DNA of 33,074 nucleotides from Myxococcales bacterium (lineage in GTDB: Bacteria > Myxococcota_A > Polyangia > Palsa-1104 > SHYY01): assembly GCA_009692555.1 (NCBI GenBank), contig SHYY01000053.1:1-33074 (forward strand). The letters run 5' to 3'. Below the pieces are notes generated by a model. It worked only from the letters and a program-made list of their open reading frames with translations. It did no database searches and was not told the origin of the DNA. Shown piece after piece: positions 1 to 7,177 of the stretch; within the stretch, counting starts at the first letter, position 1; every line of letters begins with the position of its first letter. The translations under genes and the position numbers were made by a program.

Positions 1-356
1 CGCGCGGGGGATGACCTCTCCGGCACAAGCGCGTGAGCATCTCCACGATGCGGGTCAGCAGCTCCATGGCCTGTCGCCGAGTGTCTTCCAAGGCGAGTTG
101 CAGGACCGCAAAGGCATCCACGATCGCCTTGCACTCCATCGCGGAGCCCCGGGCGATGCTGTGGAAGCGGGCGCCATCCGGCGCTCCGAACCGGCCCGCT
201 CCCTCGGCGATGTTCCAGGGGATGGAGAGCGCCGCACGGTTGAGCTCTTCGGTGAGAAACGAGTTCCCCCCTGGGGGCGCTCGTCGCGATCTGCGACGCA
301 AGGGCGAGGAACTCGATGGCGCGGCGATAGACGTCGAGCTTCTGGTCGGCCAGCAT
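1..356 (-). pseudogene. Four-helix-bundle protein (23S rRNA IVS family), frameshifted and cut by window edge
   Basis: Read on the minus strand from the ATG at 356, the frame begins MLADQKLDVYRRAIEFLALA. After a one-base frame change it continues through RAALSIPWNIAEGAGRFG and runs off the window at base 1. The hallmark 'SIPxNIAEG' segment identifies the four-helix-bundle family that includes proteins encoded in 23S rRNA intervening sequences and the Avd accessory proteins of diversity-generating retroelements; the role of the IVS members is unknown. AGGAGG (363-368) sits six bases before this ATG, so it is preferred over an in-frame ATG at 362. The break is a six-C run at 266-271; five would restore the frame, so either a real mutation or a homopolymer sequencing error is possible. 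No 23S rRNA surrounds it. A related broken copy lies at the right window edge. Confidence 0.8.
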
Positions 357-372
357 GGGCATCCTCCTTTGA

Positions 373-523
373 GGCCAGGGGGGTCGGTTGGCAGGAGGAA
401 TTTGTTGCGGGAGGAAGTTCGATTGCTGTCGCTGCGGACGGGACGACTACGACTACGACTCCGACTCCGACTACGTGACGAGCAAGAGCCAGCAAGAGGG
501 CCCCCTCCGCTGTTAAGCACCCG
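373..523 (-). repeat. Dispersed repeat block A upstream of the four-helix-bundle gene
   Basis: A 151-bp block lies immediately upstream of the four-helix-bundle gene (gene orientation minus). It recurs nearly identically at 32858-33002 (145 bp, opposite orientation) and in part at 4442-4529. It contains five hexamer units of the GACTAC/GACTCC type, a tandem pair AGCAAGAGCC AGCAAGAGGG, a near-palindromic GAGGGCCCCCTC and a sharp outer end at TTAAGCACCCG, beyond which the three copies diverge. Against the right-hand copy there are two substitutions outside the hexamer tract, plus a length difference of exactly one hexamer. It could be a promoter or structured leader of a mobile gene, or the end of a mobile element; its function is unknown. 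Confidence 0.85.
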
Positions 524-606
524 GTCCCTGAACGGTCGTTGACCGATCGGGCCGCATTGGCGGATACTGGCGCGCCGCCCGAGCCGGGTCGGCAAGGAGG
601 TCCTCG

Positions 607-3288
607 ATGAAACGCCTTGCGGTTCTGATGGTGGCGATTTGGGCTGGCGGTTGCGACTCGGGCACGGGAGATGGCGCGGATGCCACGCCGACGCCCGATC
701 TCACCGTCGGGGCGGGCGATCTCGCGTCGCTCGCCGATCTCTCGGCGGCCCCGGGCGACCTGCCCGCGCAAGACGACCTCGCGGCGCCCGACGATCTCAC
801 GCCGCCGCCCGACCAGACGATCCTGCCCGATCTCACCGCGCCCACCTGCCTGGACGCGATCGCCAACGGCGGCGAGAGCGACATCGATTGCGGCGGCCCC
901 TGCGCCGCCTGCGGCGACGGAAAGAAGTGCGCGCTCGGCAAGGACTGCGCGAGCGGCTCGTGCAATGCGGGCGTGTGCGCCGCCCCCGCCTGCGACGACA
1001 AGGTCAAGAACGGCCCGGAGACCGACCTCGACTGCGGCGGCCTCTGCCCGCCCTGCAGCGACGGGAAGATGTGCGCCGCGCCGGGCGACTGCGGCAGCGG
1101 CGTGTGCGGGATGAACGCCTGCGCCGTCCCCGCCTGCGATGACAAGGTGCAGAACGGCCTCGAGACCGACATCGACTGTGGCCCCGGCTGCACGCCCTGC
1201 CCCGACGGCAAGGGCTGCGCCGCGCCGGGTGACTGCGCGAGCGGCGTGTGCGCGATGAAGATGTGCGTCATCCCGGCGTGCAACGATCAGATCAAGAACG
1301 GGACGGAGACCGACCTCGACTGCGGCGGCCCCTGCCCCCCGTGCAGCAACGGGAAAAAGTGCGCCATCGCCAAGGACTGCTTGAGCGGCGCGTGCGCGAT
1401 GAACCAGTGCGCCGCCGCCGCCTGCAACGATCAAGTCAAGAACGGCGACGAGAGCGACACCGACTGCGGCGGCTCCTGCCCCGCCTGCGCCCACGGCAAG
1501 AAGTGCGGCGCGGCCAAGGACTGCGTGAGCGCGGTGTGCACGGCGACCGTGTGCGCCGTCCCCACCTGCGCCGACAAGGTCAAGAACGGCACCGAGACCG
1601 ACGTCGACTGCGGCGGCCCCTGCACCGCCTGTGTCGACGGCAAGAAGTGCAGCGTGGCGAAGGACTGCACGAGCGGCGTGTGCGCCATGAACCTCTGCGC
1701 CGCCCCGGCGTGCGGCGACAAGGTCAAGAACGGCACCGAGACCGACGTCGACTGCGGCGGCGCCTGCCCCGCCTGCGCAATCGGCAAGGTCTGCAAGATC
1801 GACGGCGACTGCAAGCCCGCCTTCTGCGTCGGCGGCCTCTGCAAGCACCTCGCCTCGTGCGCCGAAGTCAAGAAGCAGGCCCCCGCCTCCCCGTCGGGCC
1901 CCTACACCGTCCTGCCGCCCGGCAGCGCCACCCCGCTGATTGTGCAATGCGAGATGACCCTCGACGGCGGCGGCTGGACCCAGGTGCTCCAGTGCCTCCC
2001 CGGCGACGGCTGCCGCCTCGGCAACACCAACTTCTACAACATCGACTGGCTGGCCGCCGATGTCGGCGTCCCCGCCACCGACAAGTCATGGCTCGTCGGC
2101 AAGACCCTCGCCGGCCTCGTCACCACCGGCCACTTCCTCGTCCAGATCACCGACACCGTCCCGAACGGCAAGACCGCCCACCTGATCTACCCGCTCACCG
2201 CCGACACCAAGAAGTTCTTCACCAACGGCATGACCTTCTACGAGTCGCCGGTGCAGCCCACCGCGATCATCGACAGCGACGGCGCGACCACCCGCCGCGA
2301 CCTGCGCGTCTGCTGGACCCCGAGCGTCTCGCCCTTCGCGCGCACCTACCAGGGCATCGCCGGGCTGACCCTCCTCGGCCGCACCTCCACCGCGCCCGCC
2401 GCCAACGCCAACAACGCCTGCGACTACGGCGCGTGGGACTCGCAGATGCTGATCCGCAACTCCGCCATCTCGACGCTGACCACCATGTGGGGCATGCAGC
2501 CGGTCGTCTCGTGGGTGATGCAGCCCTACGCCCACCGGGTGTTCGTCCGCGAGCTGCCGCCCGCCGCGATTCAGATCGTGAAAAAGGGCAAGGGGCGCAC
2601 CTGGGCCGACGGCAGCCTCGCCCGCTCCTGCCTGGACTACCTGAAGCCGCCCGCCGGCGTGCGCGTCTACGCCGGCGACATCGGCACCGGCGACTACACC
2701 ATCAAGCCGAGCGTCGCCTCGCCCGCGATCGACGTCCGCTGCGAGATGACCACCGAGGGTGGCGGCTGGACCCGCTTCCACTGGGTGCTCCAGAAGTACC
2801 CCGCGGGCGCCGATCCCTTCGAGCAGCTCCTCGAGGCCTGCGATGTCACCGGCACCATCTGCCGCGGCCGCATCCCCGTCGCCGTCAACCCCACGTCGCT
2901 GCTGGTCAAGGACCTCACCAAGCCGTCCTACGCCGCCTGGAACTTCAACGGCAGCACGATCAGCAACGCCGTCCTCGGCGCGCTCCGCAACAAGACCCTC
3001 TACTGCGGCACCAACCAGGGCGCCTTCCAGCCCTTCATCACCAACTCGCCCGAGTCCTACTGCGGCAACGGCGCCGAGGGTGGCTGTGACTCGTTCTACT
3101 ACACGAACACCACCTGCGCCGGCAACAACCTGAACGGCTGGGGCATGAACTGGGACGGCGACAACGCCTGGTGCGCGTCGGTGTTCAAGTTCGGCGTGAC
3201 CATCGGCGGCGGCTGCGGCCTGGCCGACCAGGGCTACCTCAACGACTGCGACTGCAACGACGAGCAGGGCGAGCTCTACTACCGCTAG
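607..3288 (+). CDS. Secreted lipoprotein with seven Cys-rich repeats and two fibrinogen-like domains
   Basis: An 893-residue exported protein. AAGGAGG at 594-600 supports the ATG at 607. The N-terminus is a short signal peptide ending WAGGC, so Cys16 is the likely lipidated residue. Residues 20-79 form an Asp-Leu/Pro-rich linker. Residues 80-415 are seven 48-residue repeats of pattern C-x-D-x3-NG-x-E-(S/T)-D-x-DCGG-x-C-x2-C, each with eight cysteines, probably a disulfide-rich stalk. Two fibrinogen C-terminal-like modules follow, from about residue 418 and about 680; each carries a CEMT-x2-GGGWT motif typical of fibrinogen-related domains that bind sugars or surface ligands. The gene ends three bases before the convergent ppsR stop. 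A surface adhesin or ligand-binding role is inferred; the partner is unknown. Confidence 0.85.
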   Translation: MKRLAVLMVAIWAGGCDSGTGDGADATPTPDLTVGAGDLASLADLSAAPGDLPAQDDLAAPDDLTPPPDQTILPDLTAPTCLDAIANGGESDIDCGGPCAACGDGKKCALGKDCASGSCNAGVCAAPACDDKVKNGPETDLDCGGLCPPCSDGKMCAAPGDCGSGVCGMNACAVPACDDKVQNGLETDIDCGPGCTPCPDGKGCAAPGDCASGVCAMKMCVIPACNDQIKNGTETDLDCGGPCPPCSNGKKCAIAKDCLSGACAMNQCAAAACNDQVKNGDESDTDCGGSCPACAHGKKCGAAKDCVSAVCTATVCAVPTCADKVKNGTETDVDCGGPCTACVDGKKCSVAKDCTSGVCAMNLCAAPACGDKVKNGTETDVDCGGACPACAIGKVCKIDGDCKPAFCVGGLCKHLASCAEVKKQAPASPSGPYTVLPPGSATPLIVQCEMTLDGGGWTQVLQCLPGDGCRLGNTNFYNIDWLAADVGVPATDKSWLVGKTLAGLVTTGHFLVQITDTVPNGKTAHLIYPLTADTKKFFTNGMTFYESPVQPTAIIDSDGATTRRDLRVCWTPSVSPFARTYQGIAGLTLLGRTSTAPAANANNACDYGAWDSQMLIRNSAISTLTTMWGMQPVVSWVMQPYAHRVFVRELPPAAIQIVKKGKGRTWADGSLARSCLDYLKPPAGVRVYAGDIGTGDYTIKPSVASPAIDVRCEMTTEGGGWTRFHWVLQKYPAGADPFEQLLEACDVTGTICRGRIPVAVNPTSLLVKDLTKPSYAAWNFNGSTISNAVLGALRNKTLYCGTNQGAFQPFITNSPESYCGNGAEGGCDSFYYTNTTCAGNNLNGWGMNWDGDNAWCASVFKFGVTIGGGCGLADQGYLNDCDCNDEQGELYYR
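844..1851 (+). repeat. Seven tandem 144-bp in-frame repeats encoding Cys-rich modules
   Basis: Seven consecutive 144-bp units each encode 48 residues with the same eight-cysteine spacing. Units 2-7 share the core NG-x-E-(S/T)-D-x-DCG. Unit 3 has DCGPGC where the others have DCGG-x-C, and unit 7 diverges in its last third, so the array is diverged rather than freshly duplicated. Its antisense strand stays open over a long distance because of the high GC and periodicity; that frame is not a gene. Confidence 0.9.
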
Positions 3289-3291
3289 CCT

Positions 3292-4134
3292 CTATTCCGG
3301 AGCCGCCTCCGCCCGTCGCGCATCCCGATCCTTCTTCAATCGCAGGATATCCGCCGCCGTCTCCTCGATCGCCTTCCCGGTGATATCGATGATCGGCCAC
3401 GCCGGGTGCTGCCGAAAGATCTCCTTCGCGTACGCCAGCTCCAGGGAGATGTGGGTGCGCTGGGCGTAGCTGGTGTCGTTCGGCATCCCGAGGTGCTTCA
3501 GGCGCGCCTGCCGGATCTTGAGGAGCTGATCGACCTGGATGGTCAGCCCGAAGACCTTCTCCTGATCGATCTGCGACAGCTCCTCGGGCGGCGCGATGTC
3601 GAGCACCAGCGGCACGTTCGACACCTTCAGCCCCTTCTGCGCCAGGAAGGTCGAGAGCGGGGTCTTCGAGGTGCGCGAGATCCCGACCAGCACCAGGTCC
3701 GCCTTGGGCAAATTCCGCGGCTCCCGCCCGTCGTCGTTCTTGACCGTGAACTCCACCGCCTCGATCCGCCGGAAGTACTCGTCACCGACGGTGTGAAGCA
3801 GCCCCGGCACCCCGCGCGGCTGGGCCCCGATGAACGACGACAGCTTGCCGATCAGCGATCCGATCAGGTCCACCGCATCGACGTTGGCCTGATCGCAGAG
3901 GCGCCGCAAAAGCTCGCGGTGCGCCGTCGACACCACGGTGAACACCACCAGCGCGTGCCGTTCGCTGGCGCGGGCGACGATGTTCCGCATCTCCTCCTCC
4001 AGCCGCACCCGGGTGTACATCCGGAGCTGGATCGCCGCGCTGCCGAACTGGAGCAAGGCCGCCCGCACCACCTTCTCCGCCGTCTCGCCGGTGGCATCGG
4101 AGATGACGAAGATCATCCGCGGTTCGTCAGACAC
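3292..4134 (-). CDS. ppsR: Bifunctional kinase-pyrophosphorylase regulating PEP synthase/PPDK (DUF299)
   Basis: A 280-residue protein of normal family length. Members phosphorylate, using ADP, and dephosphorylate, using phosphate, a threonine of pyruvate,water dikinase (PEP synthase) or pyruvate,phosphate dikinase, switching flux between pyruvate and PEP in the cytoplasm. Visible signatures are the N-terminal FVISDATGETAE (about residues 9-20) and the P-loop-like GISRTSKTPLS (151-161), followed by NVPLVLDIAPPEEL. The start is a GTG at 4134 giving MSDEPRM; no strong ribosome site is visible. The target kinase gene is not in the window, so PEP synthase versus PPDK cannot be decided. It is convergent with the upstream lipoprotein, with three bases between the stops. 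Confidence 0.95.
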   Translation of the reverse strand: MSDEPRMIFVISDATGETAEKVVRAALLQFGSAAIQLRMYTRVRLEEEMRNIVARASERHALVVFTVVSTAHRELLRRLCDQANVDAVDLIGSLIGKLSSFIGAQPRGVPGLLHTVGDEYFRRIEAVEFTVKNDDGREPRNLPKADLVLVGISRTSKTPLSTFLAQKGLKVSNVPLVLDIAPPEELSQIDQEKVFGLTIQVDQLLKIRQARLKHLGMPNDTSYAQRTHISLELAYAKEIFRQHPAWPIIDITGKAIEETAADILRLKKDRDARRAEAAPE

Positions 4135-4198
4135 CGCCCGAGTCTACCCGGAAAGGAGCCACCCCCGTGGGATGTCGGCGCTCCCGCCGGTGCCGGCG

Positions 4199-4440
4199 TC
4201 AGCGCAGCGGGTTGCGGTGGTGGAGTCCGGGAAAGCGGGAGAAGTCGGCGTCGTTCGAGTGCAGCTCGGCCTGGTATTCGATCGCCAGAGCCGCGAGATG
4301 GGTATCGGTGGTCAGATTTCCGCCGACGCCGGTCGCCGCGAACAGCTCGTCGAGGATATCGAGGTGCCGCGGACCCGGCTCGACCAGCCGCACGTGAGCG
4401 CGTCCCTTCCAGGTGCGCACCCGGGAGAGGGCGGCGCGGG
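4199..4440 (-). pseudogene. VapC-type PIN-domain toxin, 3' remnant
   Basis: The minus-strand frame ending at 4199 reads VRLVEPGPRHLDILDELF, then TTDTHLAALAIEYQAEL and SNDADFSRFPGL, closing in NPLR. This is the C-terminal half of a VapC PIN-domain ribonuclease, with the later acidic residues (TTDTHLAAL and SNDADF) present. The N-terminal half, including the first catalytic Asp, is missing: upstream the frame runs straight into repeat block B at about 4442. No VapB antitoxin is seen nearby. A toxin gene truncated at the repeat insertion or recombination point is the simplest reading; it should be inactive. Confidence 0.75.
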
Positions 4441-4441
4441 G

Positions 4442-4529
4442 GGACGGGACGACTACGCCTACGACTACGACTACGACTACGTGACGAGCAAGAGCCAGCA
4501 AGAGGGCCCCCTCCGCTGTTAAGCACCCG
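4442..4529 (-). repeat. Dispersed repeat block B (truncated, no four-helix-bundle gene)
   Basis: This block shares the hexamer tract (five GACTAC-like units, one GCCTAC), the AGCAAGAG tandem pair and the TTAAGCACCCG end with blocks A and C. It lacks the ~65 bp beyond GGACGGGAC and has no four-helix-bundle gene. It abuts the VapC remnant on one side and the nested palindrome at 4529 on the other. It marks a rearrangement junction. Confidence 0.85.
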
Positions 4530-4679
4530 CGAGACGGAGGCGCGGTTCCCGGTTGTAGGGACAGGCGGTGGGCCCGGGATCGTCTCCCTCTCCCGCTGGC
4601 GACGCTGGCGGGAGAGGGAGACAACCCGACCGGGAACGATTCTCCCTACAATTGGGAACCGGACCGGCGAGACGGAGGC
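4529..4679. repeat. Nested palindrome bounded by 13-bp direct repeats
   Basis: GCGAGACGGAGGC occurs at 4529-4541 and again at 4667-4679. Between them is an 18-bp inverted repeat (4544-4561 with 4643-4660, 16 of 18 matching, GGTTCCCRRTTGTAGGGA). Inside that is a perfect 15-bp inverted repeat (4582-4596 with 4608-4622) whose stem extends four more pairs, including two G-T, to a GAC loop. The structure looks like a MITE or REP-type element; the direct repeats could be a long target duplication or element ends. The glycosyltransferase stop lies inside it, so about its last eleven residues come from the element. The central hairpin may also terminate transcription, although no T-run follows. Confidence 0.7.
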
Positions 4680-6088
4680 CAGAGGCTCCGCGTGGAGGGC
4701 GCGCTCCGCCGACGCAGGCGGGCCATGGCTTCCCCGATTCCGGCGCCGATCAGCGCGCAGCCGATCGGCATCACCTCGACGGTGTAGCGCGGCTCGACGT
4801 AGAAGAGCCACGCCATCACCAGAGTGCGCGCGAGCATCGCCACCAGGATCACCACCGCGGTCGGGCGCGCGGTCGCCGACGAGAGGAGCAGCACCGACGC
4901 GAGCGCAAACAGGATCAGCCACGTTCCAACGAGCCGCAAGAAGTGCGGGAGGAGCGGGCGGAATAGCGCCGGCCAGGGGAGCCAGCGGGGGTTCTTGAGG
5001 ATGTCGTCGTGCGGATCGAACCACATCGCGACCGCGCGGCGGAGCGGCAGCCCGACCTGGCAATCGAACGGATGGCGCGCGCGTCGGTCGACCGCGAGCG
5101 ACTCGAAGCCCTGGTTCACCGCGTCGGTGAAGCCCTCGCGCGTGCGCTGCTGGATCAGCTTCTCGACGGTGGCGCGCTCGGCGCCCTCGAACGCCGCCTC
5201 CGGGAAGTCGCGCGCCGCGAGCGGACAGGGGCGATCGTTGAAGCAGAACACGAAGCGCGGAATGGCCCTGCCGTCGGGCGCCCAGGTGGCCATCCAGTGA
5301 TGGAACCCGAGCGCGTTCGGAAATGGATTCGACTGACGATCGACCCGCTCGCCGAATGCGTGGGCGTCGCCGAAGTGATGCAGGTTGCGTATCGGCCAGG
5401 CGGCGAAGACGAGCGCGAACGAGGCCAGCGCAATCAGCCCGAGTCGCGCGCGGGTCCACCATCCGACGCGCAGGAGAAGCAGCGCGGGAACGAACGCGGC
5501 GCCGAGCAACACCGTGTCCTGCCGCAGGAGCACGCCCGCGCCGAGCAGCGCCCCGGCCGCGAAATAGCGCGCCCCGGACCGCGCCTCACCGACGAGGAGA
5601 GCGATCAACGCGGTGCTCACCGCCATCGCCAGCGACTCGGTCAGCGCCGCCGCCGGCCACACCGCGAGGAATGGGCAGAGCATCACCAGCCCGAGCGCGG
5701 ACAGCCCGCCCGCGCGCCCGCCGAGGCGCCGCGCGATGAAGTACACCAGGAGCCCGGTGGCGAGCACATCGATCCCGATCTGCGGTCGGGTGATCCGATT
5801 CCAGCCATCGCCCCCCTCGGCCTCGGCGCGCGCATCGCCCTTCACCAGCGCGATGAAGAGCGGATAGAGCGGCATTCGCGCGTAGTGCAGCGGCGCCCCG
5901 GGCCCCAGCGAATAGCGCCCGTGCTGGTGCAGCTCATCGGCGAGCCGAAGGTAGCCATAGGAGTCGGAGCCCGCGAACAGCCAGCCGGTGTTGATCCGGT
6001 AGCGGAACCCGGCGCCGGTGGCGAGCAGCACCACCACCAGCAGGGCCTCGATCCATCGGGCGCGCTTCGTCGAGGGCTCGTCGAACAC
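4646..6088 (-). CDS. GT39/ArnT-like integral membrane glycosyltransferase
   Basis: About 480 residues from a GTG at 6088 (FDEPSTKRARWIEAL); an upstream ATG would overlap the preceding gene by 70 bases. There are about ten hydrophobic segments. The first periplasmic loop holds the acidic GSDSYGYLRLAD motif (about residues 40-51) and the RMPLYPLFIAL segment typical of dolichyl-phosphate-mannose/ArnT-like enzymes, which move a sugar from a polyprenyl phosphate donor to an acceptor on the outer face of the inner membrane. The large loop before the last helices is Cys/Trp containing. It is the last gene of a minus-strand run, 17 bases after the barrel-like gene. Its 3' end is replaced by the palindromic element. 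Donor and acceptor are unknown. Confidence 0.75.
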   Translation of the reverse strand: MFDEPSTKRARWIEALLVVVLLATGAGFRYRINTGWLFAGSDSYGYLRLADELHQHGRYSLGPGAPLHYARMPLYPLFIALVKGDARAEAEGGDGWNRITRPQIGIDVLATGLLVYFIARRLGGRAGGLSALGLVMLCPFLAVWPAAALTESLAMAVSTALIALLVGEARSGARYFAAGALLGAGVLLRQDTVLLGAAFVPALLLLRVGWWTRARLGLIALASFALVFAAWPIRNLHHFGDAHAFGERVDRQSNPFPNALGFHHWMATWAPDGRAIPRFVFCFNDRPCPLAARDFPEAAFEGAERATVEKLIQQRTREGFTDAVNQGFESLAVDRRARHPFDCQVGLPLRRAVAMWFDPHDDILKNPRWLPWPALFRPLLPHFLRLVGTWLILFALASVLLLSSATARPTAVVILVAMLARTLVMAWLFYVEPRYTVEVMPIGCALIGAGIGEAMARLRRRSAPSTRSLWPPSRRSGSQL

Positions 6089-6105
6089 CGCACCGACTCT
6101 ATCAG

Positions 6106-7116
6106 CTACCAGTGAAAGCGCACCGCGGCCGTCCATCGCGCGTGCAGCGAGAAGGGCGAGCTGCCGGCGCGCAGCCACACCGGCCCGAGGCCGAGCTGCA
6201 GGTCGAGCCAGGAGAGCGCCGCGACGTGCACCGCGCCGGCGAGCGCCACCTCGTCGTCCACCCCCGAAGGGGAGCGCAGTTGCCGGTACGCGCCGCTCAC
6301 GATCAGCGAGACGATCTTCGCCACGTCAACGAGCAGGTCCATCCCGACGGTGAGGTCGTGATCCGGCGTCGCGGCGTGCCCGGTCGCAAGCCGCAGCGTG
6401 TAGGCGCCGCGCGGCCAGAGCGCGACCCGCGCGCCGAGGTGCAGCTTGAAGTCGAGCCACACCGTGAATGCGAGGATCAGACCCTCCACCGACGAGTAGC
6501 CGAGCCCGGTGAGCGCCACGCCGCCGCCGATCTCCGGCACCTTGGCGCGAACCAGCGCGCCGTACACCCCGAGCTGCCGGATCTCGATCCGATCGGTGAT
6601 CGCCCACCGCCCGATGAGCTCGAAGTCATGGCCATAGCTCGACGACGAGAAGGTCCCGAAGTAGGCCACCCCCGCCTCGACCAGCGATCCCGGCAGCGTC
6701 AGCGGCCGCGCCGCCAGCCCGCGCGGATAGCGCAGGCGCGGTGGAAGCGGCTCCGGCTCCGCGGGCTCCACCGTTGCTGCGGCGCCCGTTTCCCCCCCTT
6801 CCTCGACCACCAGGTCCGCCAGGCCGACGCTCGTCTCGCTCCCAACCACCACCCTCACCACGGCCCACCCGAGCAACTCCTCGTCGCCGCCACTCAACGC
6901 CACCCGGTACTCCCCCGCCGCGACCATCAGCCGCACCACCTCGCCCGCCGCCTTCTCCCGATCGGCCACGAACACCGCGGTCCGGGGATCGATCACCGCC
7001 ACCCGCCCGACCAGGCTCCCGTCGAGGATCAGCGTCCCCGTCGCGGCCTCCTCGCCCCGCGCACCACCGCTCGCGAGCGAAAAGAGCACGATCGCAAGGC
7101 AGCCGGTCCGTCCCAC
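6106..7116 (-). CDS. Exported protein with predicted outer-membrane beta-barrel C-terminus
   Basis: I chose a GTG at 7116, which gives 336 residues beginning with signal peptide VGRTGCLAIVLFSLASGGARG; longer frames would overlap the radical SAM gene. Residues about 25-110 look like a small beta-rich domain (TGTLILDGSLVGRVAVIDP...). A Glu/Pro linker (PAEPEPLPP) follows, then about 200 residues of alternating amphipathic strands rich in aromatic and Gly residues ending RWTAAVRFHW, with the C-terminal aromatic residue expected of outer-membrane barrels. No family is recognised. It sits between the radical SAM gene (61 bases upstream) and the glycosyltransferase, probably in one transcript. Confidence 0.6.
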   Translation of the reverse strand: MGRTGCLAIVLFSLASGGARGEEAATGTLILDGSLVGRVAVIDPRTAVFVADREKAAGEVVRLMVAAGEYRVALSGGDEELLGWAVVRVVVGSETSVGLADLVVEEGGETGAAATVEPAEPEPLPPRLRYPRGLAARPLTLPGSLVEAGVAYFGTFSSSSYGHDFELIGRWAITDRIEIRQLGVYGALVRAKVPEIGGGVALTGLGYSSVEGLILAFTVWLDFKLHLGARVALWPRGAYTLRLATGHAATPDHDLTVGMDLLVDVAKIVSLIVSGAYRQLRSPSGVDDEVALAGAVHVAALSWLDLQLGLGPVWLRAGSSPFSLHARWTAAVRFHW

Positions 7117-7177
7117 GCAGCGACGATAGCAGGAATGGAACTGCCCGGCGCCTCCGCGGTTGACCCTGCCAGCGAAA

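Noticed and set aside
435..480. GACTAC hexamer tract as a CRISPR-like array
   Set aside because: Six-base units without spacers; it is a simple repeat inside a dispersed block.
55..1947. 630-codon open frame on the minus strand
   Set aside because: Most of it is the antisense of the seven Cys-rich repeats (periodic Ala/Val/Gly composition). Only its far end touches repeat A and part of the four-helix-bundle gene.
480..4600. Frames encoding poly-Val stretches (ALLLALARHVV...) in the repeat blocks as a small secreted or membrane peptide
   Set aside because: The poly-Val comes from reading the GTAGTC hexamers. The frame has no consistent start among copies and fuses to different flanks.
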